Notes: a model not told the origin generated them from the letters alone. 64,000 nt of DNA from Alphaproteobacteria bacterium (GCA_025934695.1 JAICWS010000003.1:124001-188000); one strand, 5' to 3'; positions 43,420 to 52,150 are shown, numbered from the stretch's first letter. Translations and numbers: made by a program.

Positions 43420-44373
43420 TCAACCTTCGCCGAAACTGAGCAGCGTCTTGCGCACCAGCTCGCGCTTCCTGGGGAAGCCGCTGCCGGTCGCGTTCACCAG
43501 CTGCTGCCAGACCAGCGTGTAATGGAGGGGGTAGAGCTGGTCCAGAATGGCGCGGATGTGTACAAAGTCTTTTTCAGGCACGTCGAGAAAATGTTTTTCG
43601 AGGAAGCGGAAGTCGTCGTTCGCTTTGTCGAGCTTGTAGACGTAGCTGGCAGACATCAGGCAATGATGCCGCGACAACAGCGGGTTGCCGACATAAATCT
43701 CGCCCCAGTCGATGATGGTCATGTGCGCTGAGGCATGGTCGATGAGGATATTGTTGTCCTGGAAATCGCAGTGATTGACGGTGTCCGGGATCTTGTATGC
43801 GGCCAGCTCCCGGCACAACCGCGCAAGCGCATCTCCACGGCGGCGCAGCCCAAGAATGTCCGCCACCGCCAGCTCCAGGAACCTGACGAAATCGGTGTCA
43901 TCGAGCATGGCGTCGTAGAGCTGGGGCAGCTTGTCGAGCCGCCAGTCCGGCGCGCCCGCGTCGAGGAATTGCTGAACATGCGGCGCGGTCGCGGACTGGA
44001 TATGCATGTAGCAGGCCACGCCGGTCCGCAGCAACTCGCGGTCCAGCCCGCCCTTGAAAAATGTGCGCAACGTTTCGTCACCGCAGGAATTCGTGATGAA
44101 GCTGCGCAAGGCCGGGTTCTGGGCGATGAGCCTTGGCGCGGCATCGACATTGCAGGCGCGCGCCAGCAAGTCGAGCGTCGTGGCCTCGATAAACAGGGCT
44201 TGCGGCACACGCTTGAGGTAATAGACGCCGTTCGCCGTTTTCAGTTTCAGGACCAGCGAATAGGCCGTGGACACAATTTCTTCGGCGGACTTGATATCAT
44301 CTTCCAGACAGGATGCGGCCCAGGAGACAAGCTGTCGGTGCGGGGGCGCATCTTTCAGCTTTTCCTGCACCAT
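43420..44373 (-). CDS. Aminoglycoside phosphotransferase-like kinase
   Basis: The 317-residue product has the kinase-like fold of the APH family. VLKLKTANGVYYLKRVPQA supplies the ATP-binding Lys, VNHCDFQDNNILID is the catalytic loop with Asp and Asn, and TIIDWGEIYVGNPLL replaces DFG. Many chromosomal members act on choline, sugars or unknown small molecules, so no resistance is claimed. Start MVQEKLKDAP at 44373 follows AAGGGAA. It lies 2 bases after a nucleotidyltransferase gene, a coupled pair. Confidence 0.82.
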   Translation of the reverse strand: MVQEKLKDAPPHRQLVSWAASCLEDDIKSAEEIVSTAYSLVLKLKTANGVYYLKRVPQALFIEATTLDLLARACNVDAAPRLIAQNPALRSFITNSCGDETLRTFFKGGLDRELLRTGVACYMHIQSATAPHVQQFLDAGAPDWRLDKLPQLYDAMLDDTDFVRFLELAVADILGLRRRGDALARLCRELAAYKIPDTVNHCDFQDNNILIDHASAHMTIIDWGEIYVGNPLLSRHHCLMSASYVYKLDKANDDFRFLEKHFLDVPEKDFVHIRAILDQLYPLHYTLVWQQLVNATGSGFPRKRELVRKTLLSFGEG

Positions 44374-44375
44374 CC

Positions 44376-44966
44376 CTAAAATATTCCCTTCGTGGCGCCT
44401 TTTATTCCGGGCTTTTTGAGCACCGTGATCCACGGATGTTTGGGATCGTCGCGGGCAATGGAATCGCGCAGCCAGCTGCGCGCGGGCGGCAACAGATATC
44501 CCTGTGCCGCCGCGAAGTCTTTTTCGTCCTGGCGGCGTGGGTTTTTGGATTTGTAGAGCAATACGACTTCGGGCGGCAGATATTCATCAGAGAAACGGTG
44601 CAGCGGGTAATGCGTGTCGGCATTGCGGCGATAGATCCAGTCCTCGCCCTCGAATTCGTTGAGCAGGATTTCTACCTCCGCCCCGCCGTAGAAGCGGGCG
44701 ACGAGTTCATGGACCGGCAGTTCCAGCTTCTGGCCATGCCAGGGCTTGCGCTCGCGGTTTTCGACATACTCGATGCCCTGCACATCTGGCAGCGGCAGCA
44801 GGTGGTTCTGGTCGGCGCGGGCGATTGCGATCTCGATATCCTTGTGCGGGCGCGTCTGCCGGCCTAAGAACATGTCGATGGCCCAGCCGCCCGCGAACCA
44901 GTAGCGGCACTTGAGCGCGGAGAGTAGCTGCTTGGTCTTTTCAACTTCGGGGAAAATCACGGTCAT
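44376..44966 (-). CDS. Nucleotidyltransferase-like protein
   Basis: The 196-residue product shows YWFAGGWAIDMFLGRQTRPH, the glycine-rich helix of the nucleotidyltransferase fold, followed by KDIEIAI, in which the metal-binding residues are Asp and Glu, and later EVEILLNEF. This is the pattern of ANT(2'')-like and related small-molecule adenylyltransferases. It may work with the adjacent APH-like kinase on a common small molecule. Antibiotic resistance cannot be inferred. Confidence 0.78.
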   Translation of the reverse strand: MTVIFPEVEKTKQLLSALKCRYWFAGGWAIDMFLGRQTRPHKDIEIAIARADQNHLLPLPDVQGIEYVENRERKPWHGQKLELPVHELVARFYGGAEVEILLNEFEGEDWIYRRNADTHYPLHRFSDEYLPPEVVLLYKSKNPRRQDEKDFAAAQGYLLPPARSWLRDSIARDDPKHPWITVLKKPGIKGATKGIF

Positions 44967-45303
44967 TGGCGGGCTCTTTTCAACACTGGGTTTTATCCTA
45001 ACCTGTCTATATTAAATATGGCAATCCGCGTTTACAGCAAACCGCAACATGGCAGGCTTAACAACCTGCGGGCTGCATGAAATAATTACGTGGTGTTACA
45101 TCCCCTCTCCCCGTGCGGCGAAGCCGCATGGAGAGAGAGGGTTAGGGTAAGGGGGCGTTTCAACAATTGATTATGTCGGGATTGCTGAAACACCCCCTCA
45201 CCTTCCCGCTTCGCGGGCCGCTTCCTATCCCTCCATCCGCTTCGCGGACGGGGGAGAGGGAAGAAAGCGCCATCTCGGCTTTTTCCGCTAACGAAAATAG
45301 CGC
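44967..45303. other. Intergenic region with composite inverted repeat
   Basis: This 337-base gap has no gene. Its right half is the inverted-repeat element annotated at 45108-45262. The left part is AT-rich near 45005-45100 and may contain the promoter of the nucleotidyltransferase unit. Confidence 0.5.
45108..45262. repeat. Composite palindromic intergenic repeat (CCTCTCCC type)
   Basis: Two halves, each built of CCCTCTCC-like and GAGAGGG-like arms around a small hairpin (GCGGCGAAGCCGC near 45115-45128; CCGCTTCGCGG near 45235-45248), face each other. Their inner arms GGTAAGGGGGCGTTTCA and TGAAACACCCCCTCACC pair around about 24 bases. Elements of this kind are common intergenic repeats in proteobacteria. 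Confidence 0.65.
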
Positions 45304-46413
45304 ATGACCCCTCCTTCCGACATTGTCGTTGCCGAGAAACCCCGGGCGCTTGTGTCGCCGGCGGCGGATTTCTGGCTGGTGGGCGGGGCGTCGCTGGCAG
45401 GTTTTGCCCTGTGGGTGCTGGTGACCGAAACCCTGAACATCCATCTGGGCTACAAGCCGCTGTTCTGGGCCTTTTATATTTCCTTTTTCATCAACAATCC
45501 GCACTTCGTCTTTTCGTACCTGCTGTTTTATCGCGGGTTCTGGCAGCGGCTGAAAAGTCCCGCCACGGAACGCGTGAACAGATTGCGCATGATCATTGCC
45601 GGCATTGCGGTGCCGCTGCTGCTGGCCCTGTTCATGATCTTCGCCCTCCTGCATCCCGACCCGCGCTATGTCCGTTGGGCGGTCGCCACTATGGTGTTTT
45701 CGGTCGGCTGGCACTATGTCAAGCAGGGCTATGGCGTGCTGATCACCCTGTCGCTCTATGAGGGCGTGACCTATACGGACGCCGAAAAGCGCGTCTTTCA
45801 GATCAGCGCCTATGCGACCTGGGTTTACAGCTGGGTGGCGAGCTATGCCTTCGGCATCAGCTACCTCAACCCCGCCGGCGGCCCCACGCATCCGCCGCCG
45901 CTGGTTCCGAGCTTTGCCAAGCCCGGCCTGCTGGGCGCGGTGCTGATCCTGCCCGCCGCGATCACTCTGTGGCGCAAATACGTCCGGGACGGCGGCATGT
46001 CGGTCAATGCCGTCACCGGCTATGCCTGCGCGGTCTGGATGTGGGTGATGATGCCCTTTATCAACCCCGGCTTTCTGTCGGTCGTGCCAGTGTTCCATGG
46101 GCTACAGTACCTGCCCTTCGTCTATAAGCTGAAAAAGTCCGAATATGGTCGGGAGCGCGCGGTGGCGGGCCTGCGCAGGGCCGTCCTGCAAATCGTGGTT
46201 TTCACGGCGCTGGGCCTGGCCTTGAGCTATTTATTGTTCGAATCCCTGCCCAAATACCTCGATGCGCAGGCGCAGGGCTGGCATTTAAGCCTGCCGACCG
46301 AATTTTTCTACCTGATGTTTCTTTCCTTCATCAATATCCATCACTATTTCATGGATAGTGCCTATTGGCGGCGCGACAACGTGGACGTGCAGCGCGACCT
46401 GTTCCGCGCTTAA
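45304..46413 (+). CDS. Polytopic membrane protein with conserved His motifs (copy A)
   Basis: This 369-residue protein has about nine hydrophobic helices and no recognised family. It is a paralogue of the gene at 47395. Shared motifs, in order, are DFWLVGGA, NxPHFxxSYLLFY, GWHYVKQGYGVxITLS, VSVNAVxGY-type, PxFHxLQYxPFVYK, and at the C-terminus NIHHxFxDSAxWRRDN with DVQRxLFRA. Four histidine sites (PHF, GWHY, FHxLQY, IHH) are kept near membrane borders, as in membrane enzymes or carriers that bind metal or haem; that is inference. No ribosome binding site is obvious at ATG 45304. A FecR-domain gene follows after 92 bases. Confidence 0.85.
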   Translation: MTPPSDIVVAEKPRALVSPAADFWLVGGASLAGFALWVLVTETLNIHLGYKPLFWAFYISFFINNPHFVFSYLLFYRGFWQRLKSPATERVNRLRMIIAGIAVPLLLALFMIFALLHPDPRYVRWAVATMVFSVGWHYVKQGYGVLITLSLYEGVTYTDAEKRVFQISAYATWVYSWVASYAFGISYLNPAGGPTHPPPLVPSFAKPGLLGAVLILPAAITLWRKYVRDGGMSVNAVTGYACAVWMWVMMPFINPGFLSVVPVFHGLQYLPFVYKLKKSEYGRERAVAGLRRAVLQIVVFTALGLALSYLLFESLPKYLDAQAQGWHLSLPTEFFYLMFLSFINIHHYFMDSAYWRRDNVDVQRDLFRA

Positions 46414-46505
46414 GAATCGGAATATGGCAATTTTATCCCGCAATGCCAAAGGCATCGCCGCCATGTTATGATGCTGGCCAAGGTTTTTAACCCGGGGGCA
46501 GCCAT

Positions 46506-47381
46506 ATGTTTAAAGTATTAGCGATCGCGGCCATGGCCGTTTGTGTCATCTTTTTCAGCGCGGCGGCCCATGCCGCTGACCAGAAGCCGGAAGGCGTTGT
46601 CGGGACGATCATGGATGTCGAAGGCACGGCGACGGTGACGCCCGACGGGCAGACAGCGGCCAAATCCCTGGCGCTGAAAGATCCTATTCATATGAACGAT
46701 GCCATCGCCACGGGACCTAAATCGCGCGTCGTCGTCCTGCTCATCGACAACACGAAATTCACGCTGTCGGAAAATACGAAGCTGACGGTCGACAAATATG
46801 TCTTCGATCCCGACAATGCCGCCAACGACAAGGCGCAGTACAGCATCCTGGCGGGCACCTTCGAATATGTGAGCGGCCTGATCGCGAAGAAGAAAAATCC
46901 CGATGTCACCATCGGCACGCCCTATGGGTCGATCGGCATCCGCGGCACGAAGTTGTGGGCCGGGCAGCTGAAGGATTCATACGGGGTCCACGTCGATGAA
47001 GGCGCGGTGCAGTTCAGGAACGACGGCGGCCAGGTGTTGGTCAACAAGGGCCAGGGCACGGCCGTGAAGAGCCGCAAGGCGCCGCCGCCGCCCGCTTTCG
47101 TTTTCACCAATGAGCAAATGCAATTCATCGCCCAGACCGTGTTCCTGGCGAACGCTGCGGCGGTGCTCGAGCGCATTGCGGGCTTCCAGGGCCAGCAGAA
47201 GCTGCTGCAGGGCCAGTTCCGCAATTTCCTGAAATTTAACGGCAAGAACCTGCTGCCGGGCAATGGCAACCTGCCGTTCCCGGGCAACAACAATGACAAG
47301 GGCAACCGGAAGAAAGGCGGCAATCCGTTCGGGGGCTTCCCGGGCGCGCCGTCCATCCCCGGCATGCCAGGCGGGTTTTAA
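46506..47381 (+). CDS. Secreted FecR-domain protein (copy 1)
   Basis: The 291-residue protein has a signal peptide (VLAIAAMAVCVIFFSAAAHA) and a FecR domain at about 30-185: GTIMDVEGTATVTPDG, VVVLLIDNTKFTLSENTKLT and the family hallmark TPYGSIGIRGTKLW. The C-terminal 80 residues are Asn/Gly/Pro-rich (NLPFPGNNNDKGN, GFPGAPSIPGMPGGF) and probably disordered. FecR was named for a sigma/anti-sigma signalling partner in iron uptake, but this form has no cytoplasmic part and no sigma gene nearby, so it is likely a periplasmic or exported structural or binding protein. It is paralogous to 49785-50621. Confidence 0.88.
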   Translation: MFKVLAIAAMAVCVIFFSAAAHAADQKPEGVVGTIMDVEGTATVTPDGQTAAKSLALKDPIHMNDAIATGPKSRVVVLLIDNTKFTLSENTKLTVDKYVFDPDNAANDKAQYSILAGTFEYVSGLIAKKKNPDVTIGTPYGSIGIRGTKLWAGQLKDSYGVHVDEGAVQFRNDGGQVLVNKGQGTAVKSRKAPPPPAFVFTNEQMQFIAQTVFLANAAAVLERIAGFQGQQKLLQGQFRNFLKFNGKNLLPGNGNLPFPGNNNDKGNRKKGGNPFGGFPGAPSIPGMPGGF

Positions 47382-47394
47382 ATGAAGGAGATCG

Positions 47395-48582
47395 ATGATC
47401 TTCCGCAGAAGCACAGGTGACGCGCAGGCCCGCGCTCTCGTGGCGCCGTCGGTCGATTTCTGGCTCGTCGGCGGCGCAGGCGTGCTGGTCTATCTCGCGT
47501 TCCAGTACGCCGTGCAGAATTGGCCGACGCTCGACTGGACTGGACAGGCAGCGATCTGGGCGGCCTATTTCGCCTTCGCTATCAACTTCCCACACTTCGC
47601 CTATTCGTACCTGTTGTTCTACCCCGGCTATTTCCGCCGCCTGACGGGCACCGAGACCACGCTGGCCAGCAAGATCCGCCTCGTCGTGGCTGGATTGGCG
47701 GTGCCGCTGTTCCTGATCGGCTACTTCATCCACGCCTGGAAGGCGCAGGACGCACAGCTGCTGGCCTGGGCGGTCATGGCGATGATATTCACGGTGGGCT
47801 GGCACTACGTGAAACAGGGCTACGGCGTCTTCATCACCCTCTCGGTCTACAAGGGCGTTTTCTACAAGGAATGGCAAAAGCGCATTTTATACGTCAATGC
47901 GTATGTTGTCTGGATTTACACCTGGTGCCGGACCAACAGCGTGACGGGCGTACAGCCCTATTACGACATCACGTATCATGTAACCGCCTACCCCGGCTGG
48001 CTGGTCAATGGCAGTTATTACCTCGCCCTTGCGACGTCGACGCTGGCAGCCTGCGTGATCGTGCAGCGGTGGTTCGACGACCAGAAACGAGTTTTCCTCG
48101 ACAAAAGCGGCTTCGCCTTCAGCACAAAAGGCGTCTCGGTCAACGCCGTCATGGGCTATGTCGCGGCGATCTACCTGTGGGTCATGTTTCCCTACGGGAA
48201 CCCTGCGTTCTATGTCTTCATCCCGCTGTTTCATTCACTGCAATATTTTCCGTTCGTGTATAAATTCAAAACATCCGAGTTCAACCGCACCAAATCCGCG
48301 CCCGAGGGCAATCCGCAAGCCACCTATCGCCGCGCCGTCACCTGGCTGCTCGCCTTTACGGCGGCGGGCATTGCGCTGGGCGCCCTGTTCTTCGACACGA
48401 TCCCGAACTACATGGACAGTCATCCCTGGGTGAACGGGGACATGACCAAGTTCATCGAGCTGGACCCGCAGTTCTACCTCATCTCCTTCATCGTCTTCAT
48501 CAACATCCACCACTTCTTCATCGACAGCGCCTTCTGGCGGCGCGACAACACGGACGTCCAGCGCAACCTGTTCCGCGCCTAG
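47395..48582 (+). CDS. Polytopic membrane protein with conserved His motifs (copy B)
   Basis: The 395-residue paralogue of copy A follows FecR copy 1 by 13 bases with a good ribosome binding site (AAGGAG), so it is co-transcribed with it. It keeps DFWLVGGA, FPHFAYSYLLFY, GWHYVKQGYGVFITLS, FHSLQYFPFVYK and NIHHFFIDSAFWRRDN. It differs from copy A by a longer loop after helix 6 (DDQKRVFLDKSGFAFSTKG) and a spacer near 300 (NRTKSAPEGNPQ). The last four bases overlap the convergent SDR gene. Function is unknown. Confidence 0.87.
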   Translation: MIFRRSTGDAQARALVAPSVDFWLVGGAGVLVYLAFQYAVQNWPTLDWTGQAAIWAAYFAFAINFPHFAYSYLLFYPGYFRRLTGTETTLASKIRLVVAGLAVPLFLIGYFIHAWKAQDAQLLAWAVMAMIFTVGWHYVKQGYGVFITLSVYKGVFYKEWQKRILYVNAYVVWIYTWCRTNSVTGVQPYYDITYHVTAYPGWLVNGSYYLALATSTLAACVIVQRWFDDQKRVFLDKSGFAFSTKGVSVNAVMGYVAAIYLWVMFPYGNPAFYVFIPLFHSLQYFPFVYKFKTSEFNRTKSAPEGNPQATYRRAVTWLLAFTAAGIALGALFFDTIPNYMDSHPWVNGDMTKFIELDPQFYLISFIVFINIHHFFIDSAFWRRDNTDVQRNLFRA

Positions 48583-49601
48583 CGGAAATATTTGCCGAAG
48601 CCCTTCGCATTCGATCTCGACGCCGCGTAAATCGCGAGCGCGCCCGCCGCCGTGAGCGTGGCGAGCGTGGCGCCCGTAATGCCGGGGTTGGTGACCGCGC
48701 GGGTATAGACGCTGATCGCGCCCTTGCCCTCGTGGACGCGGCCGTCGTCGCCCGCCGCGTAGAGGCTGCCTTCCGAGATGCGCTGGTGCGGCGCCTGCGC
48801 CGCGCCCTCGGGCAGGCCGCGGCCCTGGTACCAGTCCATCAGCGCAGGCATCGCGCGCTGCGCGCGGGACAGGAGCGGCCCCGCGCTGCCGACGTAAATG
48901 TCGCGAATGCGGTGCGTGGCCGCGTAGAGCACGGCGTTCGCCACTTCCTCGGGCGCGTAGACCGGCGGCGGCGCCTTGTATTCGGCGTCGGTGTAATTCT
49001 TGGCGTGGCGGAAAAACGGCGTGCCGATGGCGGAGGGTTTGATGAGCGTCACCGACACGGGCGATTTTTCCGCCTTGAGCTCGATGCGCAACGTGTCGGT
49101 GAAGCCCTTGACTGCGTGCTTGGACGCGCAATAGATGCCGTGAAGTGGCAGCGGCACGTCAGAGCCGACGCTGCCCATGTTGATGATCACGCCACCTTTG
49201 TTCCTGAGGTGCGCCGCCGCCTCCAGCGTGCCGTAAACGGTGCCCCAGAAGTTGATGTCGAACAGCTGACGGCTGTCCTCGATGCTGACATCCTCGATTT
49301 TGCCGTAGATGCCGAGGCCTGCAATATTGGCCCAGGTGTCGAAGCCGCCATATTGCGAGAGCGCCGCGTTCGCGATCTTCTGCACGTCATCGCGGTGGCT
49401 GACGTCGGCCGTCACCGCGATGGCCGCACCGCCGTCATTCGTAATGTCGCGCGCGATGGCGCGCAGGGCTTCGGCATTGCGCGCGGCGAGAACGAGGCGC
49501 GCGCCCTTGCGGGCCGCGGCCAGCGCCGTCGCGAGGCCGATGCCGCTCGACGCGCCGGTGATGACGATGACCTGCTCCTTCAGCGGCTTCAGCGACTTCA
49601 T
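48579..49601 (-). CDS. SDR family oxidoreductase with C-terminal extension
   Basis: This 340-residue short-chain dehydrogenase has VIVITGASSGIGLATALAA for NAD(P) binding, ANIAGLGIYG in the NAG position, and the active site GSVGSDVPLPLHGIYCASKHA with Ser, Tyr and Lys. After the core (about 250) comes an extension of about 90 residues ending in a hydrophobic segment (ITGATLATLTAAGALAIYAA), which may tether it to the membrane. AAGGAGG precedes the ATG. It sits, on the other strand, between the two FecR units. Substrate unknown. Confidence 0.9.
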   Translation of the reverse strand: MKSLKPLKEQVIVITGASSGIGLATALAAARKGARLVLAARNAEALRAIARDITNDGGAAIAVTADVSHRDDVQKIANAALSQYGGFDTWANIAGLGIYGKIEDVSIEDSRQLFDINFWGTVYGTLEAAAHLRNKGGVIINMGSVGSDVPLPLHGIYCASKHAVKGFTDTLRIELKAEKSPVSVTLIKPSAIGTPFFRHAKNYTDAEYKAPPPVYAPEEVANAVLYAATHRIRDIYVGSAGPLLSRAQRAMPALMDWYQGRGLPEGAAQAPHQRISEGSLYAAGDDGRVHEGKGAISVYTRAVTNPGITGATLATLTAAGALAIYAASRSNAKGFGKYFR

Positions 49602-49711
49602 GGGGCCTCCTTGACCACAAGCTTAAGGTCAGCAGGAACCCGACCTCAACGACGTCAACAGGAAGTGCCCGCGCGAGGTTCCCGAAGGCGGGATTCCGTC
49701 AAAACCCCGGT

Positions 49712-49740
49712 TTGCTTTCGGAGCGGGATGATACTAAGAT
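49712..49740 (+). promoter_or_regulatory. Candidate promoter of FecR copy 2
   Basis: TTGCTT (49712-49717), 17 bases, TAAGAT (49735-49740). It lies 44 bases before the ATG at 49785 and shows that copy 2 can be expressed on its own. Confidence 0.55.
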
Positions 49741-49784
49741 ACCGGGCACGTTTTGTTATTTATAAGCTCCGGGGATCATTGCAA

Positions 49785-50621
49785 ATGTTCAGATATATCG
49801 CGTTGCCGCTGCTCGCCTTCCTCCTGTTGGGGGGCATGCGCGCGGGTTATGCCGACGAAGGCGTCATCGGCACCGTCCTGAAGATTGAGGGCACGGCGAC
49901 GCTGCTGCCTGAAGGCAAGAAGGACGCCGTTCCCGTCACGGCCCAGACGCATATTCACATGCATGACGAGCTCAAGACCGGCGCGAAATCCAAGCTGTTC
50001 GTCCTGCTGATCGACAATACCCAGTTCACGCTGGCGCCGAACTCGAAGCTCGTCGTCGACGAATATGTCTACGATCCGAAGAATGCCGCCGGCAACAAGG
50101 CGCGCTATGACATTCTAGCGGGGGCTTTCGATTATGTCAGTGGCCTCGTGGCGAAGAAAAAAGATCCGGACGTCAAGGTCCAGACGCCGTACGGGGCAAT
50201 CGGCATCCGCGGCACGAATTTCTGGGGTGGCAACACGGGCGGCAGCAGCTATGGCTTCCACGTCTCCGAAGGCCAGATCGGCGTTTCAAACGGCGGCGGC
50301 AGCGTTGTCGTGAACGCGGGACAGGGCACGATCATTCCGGGCCCGGGCCAGCCGCCCGGCACGCCGGGTCCCTGGGAGCAAGGCCTGCTGAACCTCGTCG
50401 GCCAGACAACGGGCATGGGCGGCCTCGGCCCCCTGATCGCGAGCCAGCAGAGCAAGAACAAGCAGCTCATCGTCGACTTCAACAAGCATCACCATCACGA
50501 TCAGCAGGGCGATAACGGCCCCGACCTTCGCGGCAAGGACCTGCCGCAGGACGAAACCGGCGAGCCTGATCTCCCGCCCTTCTCGCCGGGTCCGGGCGGC
50601 GGCGGCTTCGGCGGCGACTAA
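49785..50621 (+). CDS. Secreted FecR-domain protein (copy 2)
   Basis: The 278-residue product starts at 49785; the frame open upstream to 48732 is antisense to the SDR gene. It has a signal peptide (ALPLLAFLLLGGMRAGYA), a FecR domain closely like copy 1 (GTVLKIEGTATLLPEG, FVLLIDNTQFTLAPNSKLVV, TPYGAIGIRGTNFW) and a Gly/Pro-rich C-terminal part with a His run (NKHHHHDQQGD). A perfect terminator follows. The shared domain and position suggest that both FecR proteins act with the two membrane paralogues. Confidence 0.88.
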   Translation: MFRYIALPLLAFLLLGGMRAGYADEGVIGTVLKIEGTATLLPEGKKDAVPVTAQTHIHMHDELKTGAKSKLFVLLIDNTQFTLAPNSKLVVDEYVYDPKNAAGNKARYDILAGAFDYVSGLVAKKKDPDVKVQTPYGAIGIRGTNFWGGNTGGSSYGFHVSEGQIGVSNGGGSVVVNAGQGTIIPGPGQPPGTPGPWEQGLLNLVGQTTGMGGLGPLIASQQSKNKQLIVDFNKHHHHDQQGDNGPDLRGKDLPQDETGEPDLPPFSPGPGGGGFGGD

Positions 50622-50652
50622 ACGCTGAAGCGCCCGCAGAAGAGCGAAAACT

Positions 50653-50690
50653 AAAAACACCGCCCGGCTTAAAAACCGGGCGGTGTTTTT
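50653..50690. terminator. Bidirectional terminator
   Basis: A perfect 15-bp stem joins 50653-50667 (AAAAACACCGCCCGG) to 50676-50690 (its complement) around CTTAAAAA. The A/T flanks make it work on both strands, ending FecR copy 2 and the convergent gene at 50707. Confidence 0.92.
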
Positions 50691-50706
50691 GTCTGGACGA
50701 AGTTAT

Positions 50707-51978
50707 TCAATAGCCGCCGTAGTAGCTGTAACTGCGCGGCTTCGGCGCCGGCTTGGGCGCGAGGGCTGTTTTGGCGGCGGGATTGAATTCCCAATCCTTG
50801 TATTTATTCGCCACGCGCTGCAGATGGTCGCCCGATGTTTCGTTCGGACGCAGCAGTGAGAAACGCTTATGCTTGACGTCGTCGCGGTAGGCGCCAGTCA
50901 TGACGACCTGGTCGCCGTCGCAGGCGATCTGGCACAGGCCGATGTCGAAGCCATCGAGAAGCGCGCCGGTGAAGAGCGAGCGCTGTTCGCGCGCGGTTCC
51001 TTCGGCCGCGAGCTTGCGGTCGAGACTGTCCTCGATGAAGATGAAATTGTATTCGGTCTTGGCGGGCCCCGCGATGATCTTCCAGGATTCCTTTTCGATC
51101 GAGCGTTTCATGCCGTCGGCCGAGATTTCGTCGCGGCGCGTCTGCGGCGCGGGGAATTTACCCATCACCTGTCCGCCGTAAACCTCATAAGACACCACCT
51201 GCTCGCGGATGTCGATGCCGGCGGCCGCGAAGGCGGCTTCGATGAGCTTGCGGTTCTTCTTTTTTCCGCCGCGCGAGCGCAGAAAGATATCGACGTCCTT
51301 GATCTCGCGGTCGTTGAAGAAATCGCGCAGTGCGCCGCCTGCGATCACCGCCTCGTCGGCACCCGCGGCCTGCACGCTTTTTACGATGCGTTTCCATTCC
51401 TCGGGCACGCGGTCGATCATTTTTTCCGCGTTGCGGCGGGCAGCGATTTCCTCGTACTGCGCGGCTTCGGCTTCCGCCGCTTTCGCCGCGACGGCGCGTT
51501 TCTTTTCCGTCAATTCCGTTTCCGCCTGCAGCCAGTTTTCAACATCGCGTCCGGGGATGCAGCCGCTTTTCTTGTAGATCTCGAAAGCGCGCTTCTCGAT
51601 TTCCGCGCGGGTTGGCTTCAGCGGATCGAACGACAGTTCTTCCCAAGATGTATTCTCGGGCCTCAGGCCCGCGGAACGCAGCAGTTTAACGTAGCCTTTG
51701 TATTTCTCGCCGGTCGCGGCCTTGAAGGCGGCCATCTCCGCATCGGTCGGCGCGGCGCCCCAGGTGTGCAGGAGCTTCAACATCGGGCGGTCTTCGCGCA
51801 ACAGCGCGATGCGCAGATGCGACCAGTCCGGGCGCTCTTTGCGGCCCTCCCAGAAGAGGGTATCGAAATAGTCGCGCACGCGCGCGATGTCGCCGCGTTC
51901 GACGAGTTCGGACAGCATATCGTCGTGCTGGGATGATGTCCCGGAAGGTAACGGCCAGGGCTTGGCGGGCTGGATCAT
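50707..51978 (-). CDS. Ankyrin-like / DUF2934 / nucleotidyltransferase fusion
   Basis: The 423-residue protein joins three parts. Residues 15-105 look like degenerate ankyrin-type helices (MLSELVERGDIARVRDYFDT, LRIALLREDRPMLKLLHTWG). Residues about 122-156 match DUF2934 (TRAEIEKRAFEIYKKSG...GRDVENWLQAE). After a charged helix, 210-370 is a nucleotidyltransferase head of the poly(A) polymerase / CCA-adding type, AVIAGGALRDFFNDREIKDVDIFL, with later EYNFIFIED and FDIGLCQIACDG as in some phage nucleotidyltransferases. The tail is Pro/Tyr-rich. ATG 51978 follows AGAGAGG. The role is unknown. Confidence 0.78.
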   Translation of the reverse strand: MIQPAKPWPLPSGTSSQHDDMLSELVERGDIARVRDYFDTLFWEGRKERPDWSHLRIALLREDRPMLKLLHTWGAAPTDAEMAAFKAATGEKYKGYVKLLRSAGLRPENTSWEELSFDPLKPTRAEIEKRAFEIYKKSGCIPGRDVENWLQAETELTEKKRAVAAKAAEAEAAQYEEIAARRNAEKMIDRVPEEWKRIVKSVQAAGADEAVIAGGALRDFFNDREIKDVDIFLRSRGGKKKNRKLIEAAFAAAGIDIREQVVSYEVYGGQVMGKFPAPQTRRDEISADGMKRSIEKESWKIIAGPAKTEYNFIFIEDSLDRKLAAEGTAREQRSLFTGALLDGFDIGLCQIACDGDQVVMTGAYRDDVKHKRFSLLRPNETSGDHLQRVANKYKDWEFNPAAKTALAPKPAPKPRSYSYYGGY

Positions 51979-52150
51979 GCCTCTCTCGCATTCGGTAAAA
52001 TAAATATTCGCGGAGATTAGCATTTGCTTGTTTTATGTCAATATCATTCTAACTGGCTGAAACGACAGGCTTTGCTGATGAAACCCGGTTCGGAACGGCA
52101 GGTATTTTCATATGTTAGCCTATCGACGAGAAGGCTTTGAGGAGGTCCCC

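Noticed and set aside
43420-44966. Aminoglycoside resistance pair (phosphotransferase plus nucleotidyltransferase)
   Set aside because: The fold motifs are present, but both families have many chromosomal members with other substrates, and there is no mobile context.
48732-49784. Long upstream extension of FecR copy 2
   Set aside because: It is antisense to the SDR gene; the signal peptide, promoter and FecR homology begin at 49785.
46506-50621. FecR proteins as anti-sigma regulators of iron uptake
   Set aside because: Both have cleavable-type signal peptides, no cytoplasmic anti-sigma domain, and no ECF sigma factor or TonB-dependent receptor gene nearby.
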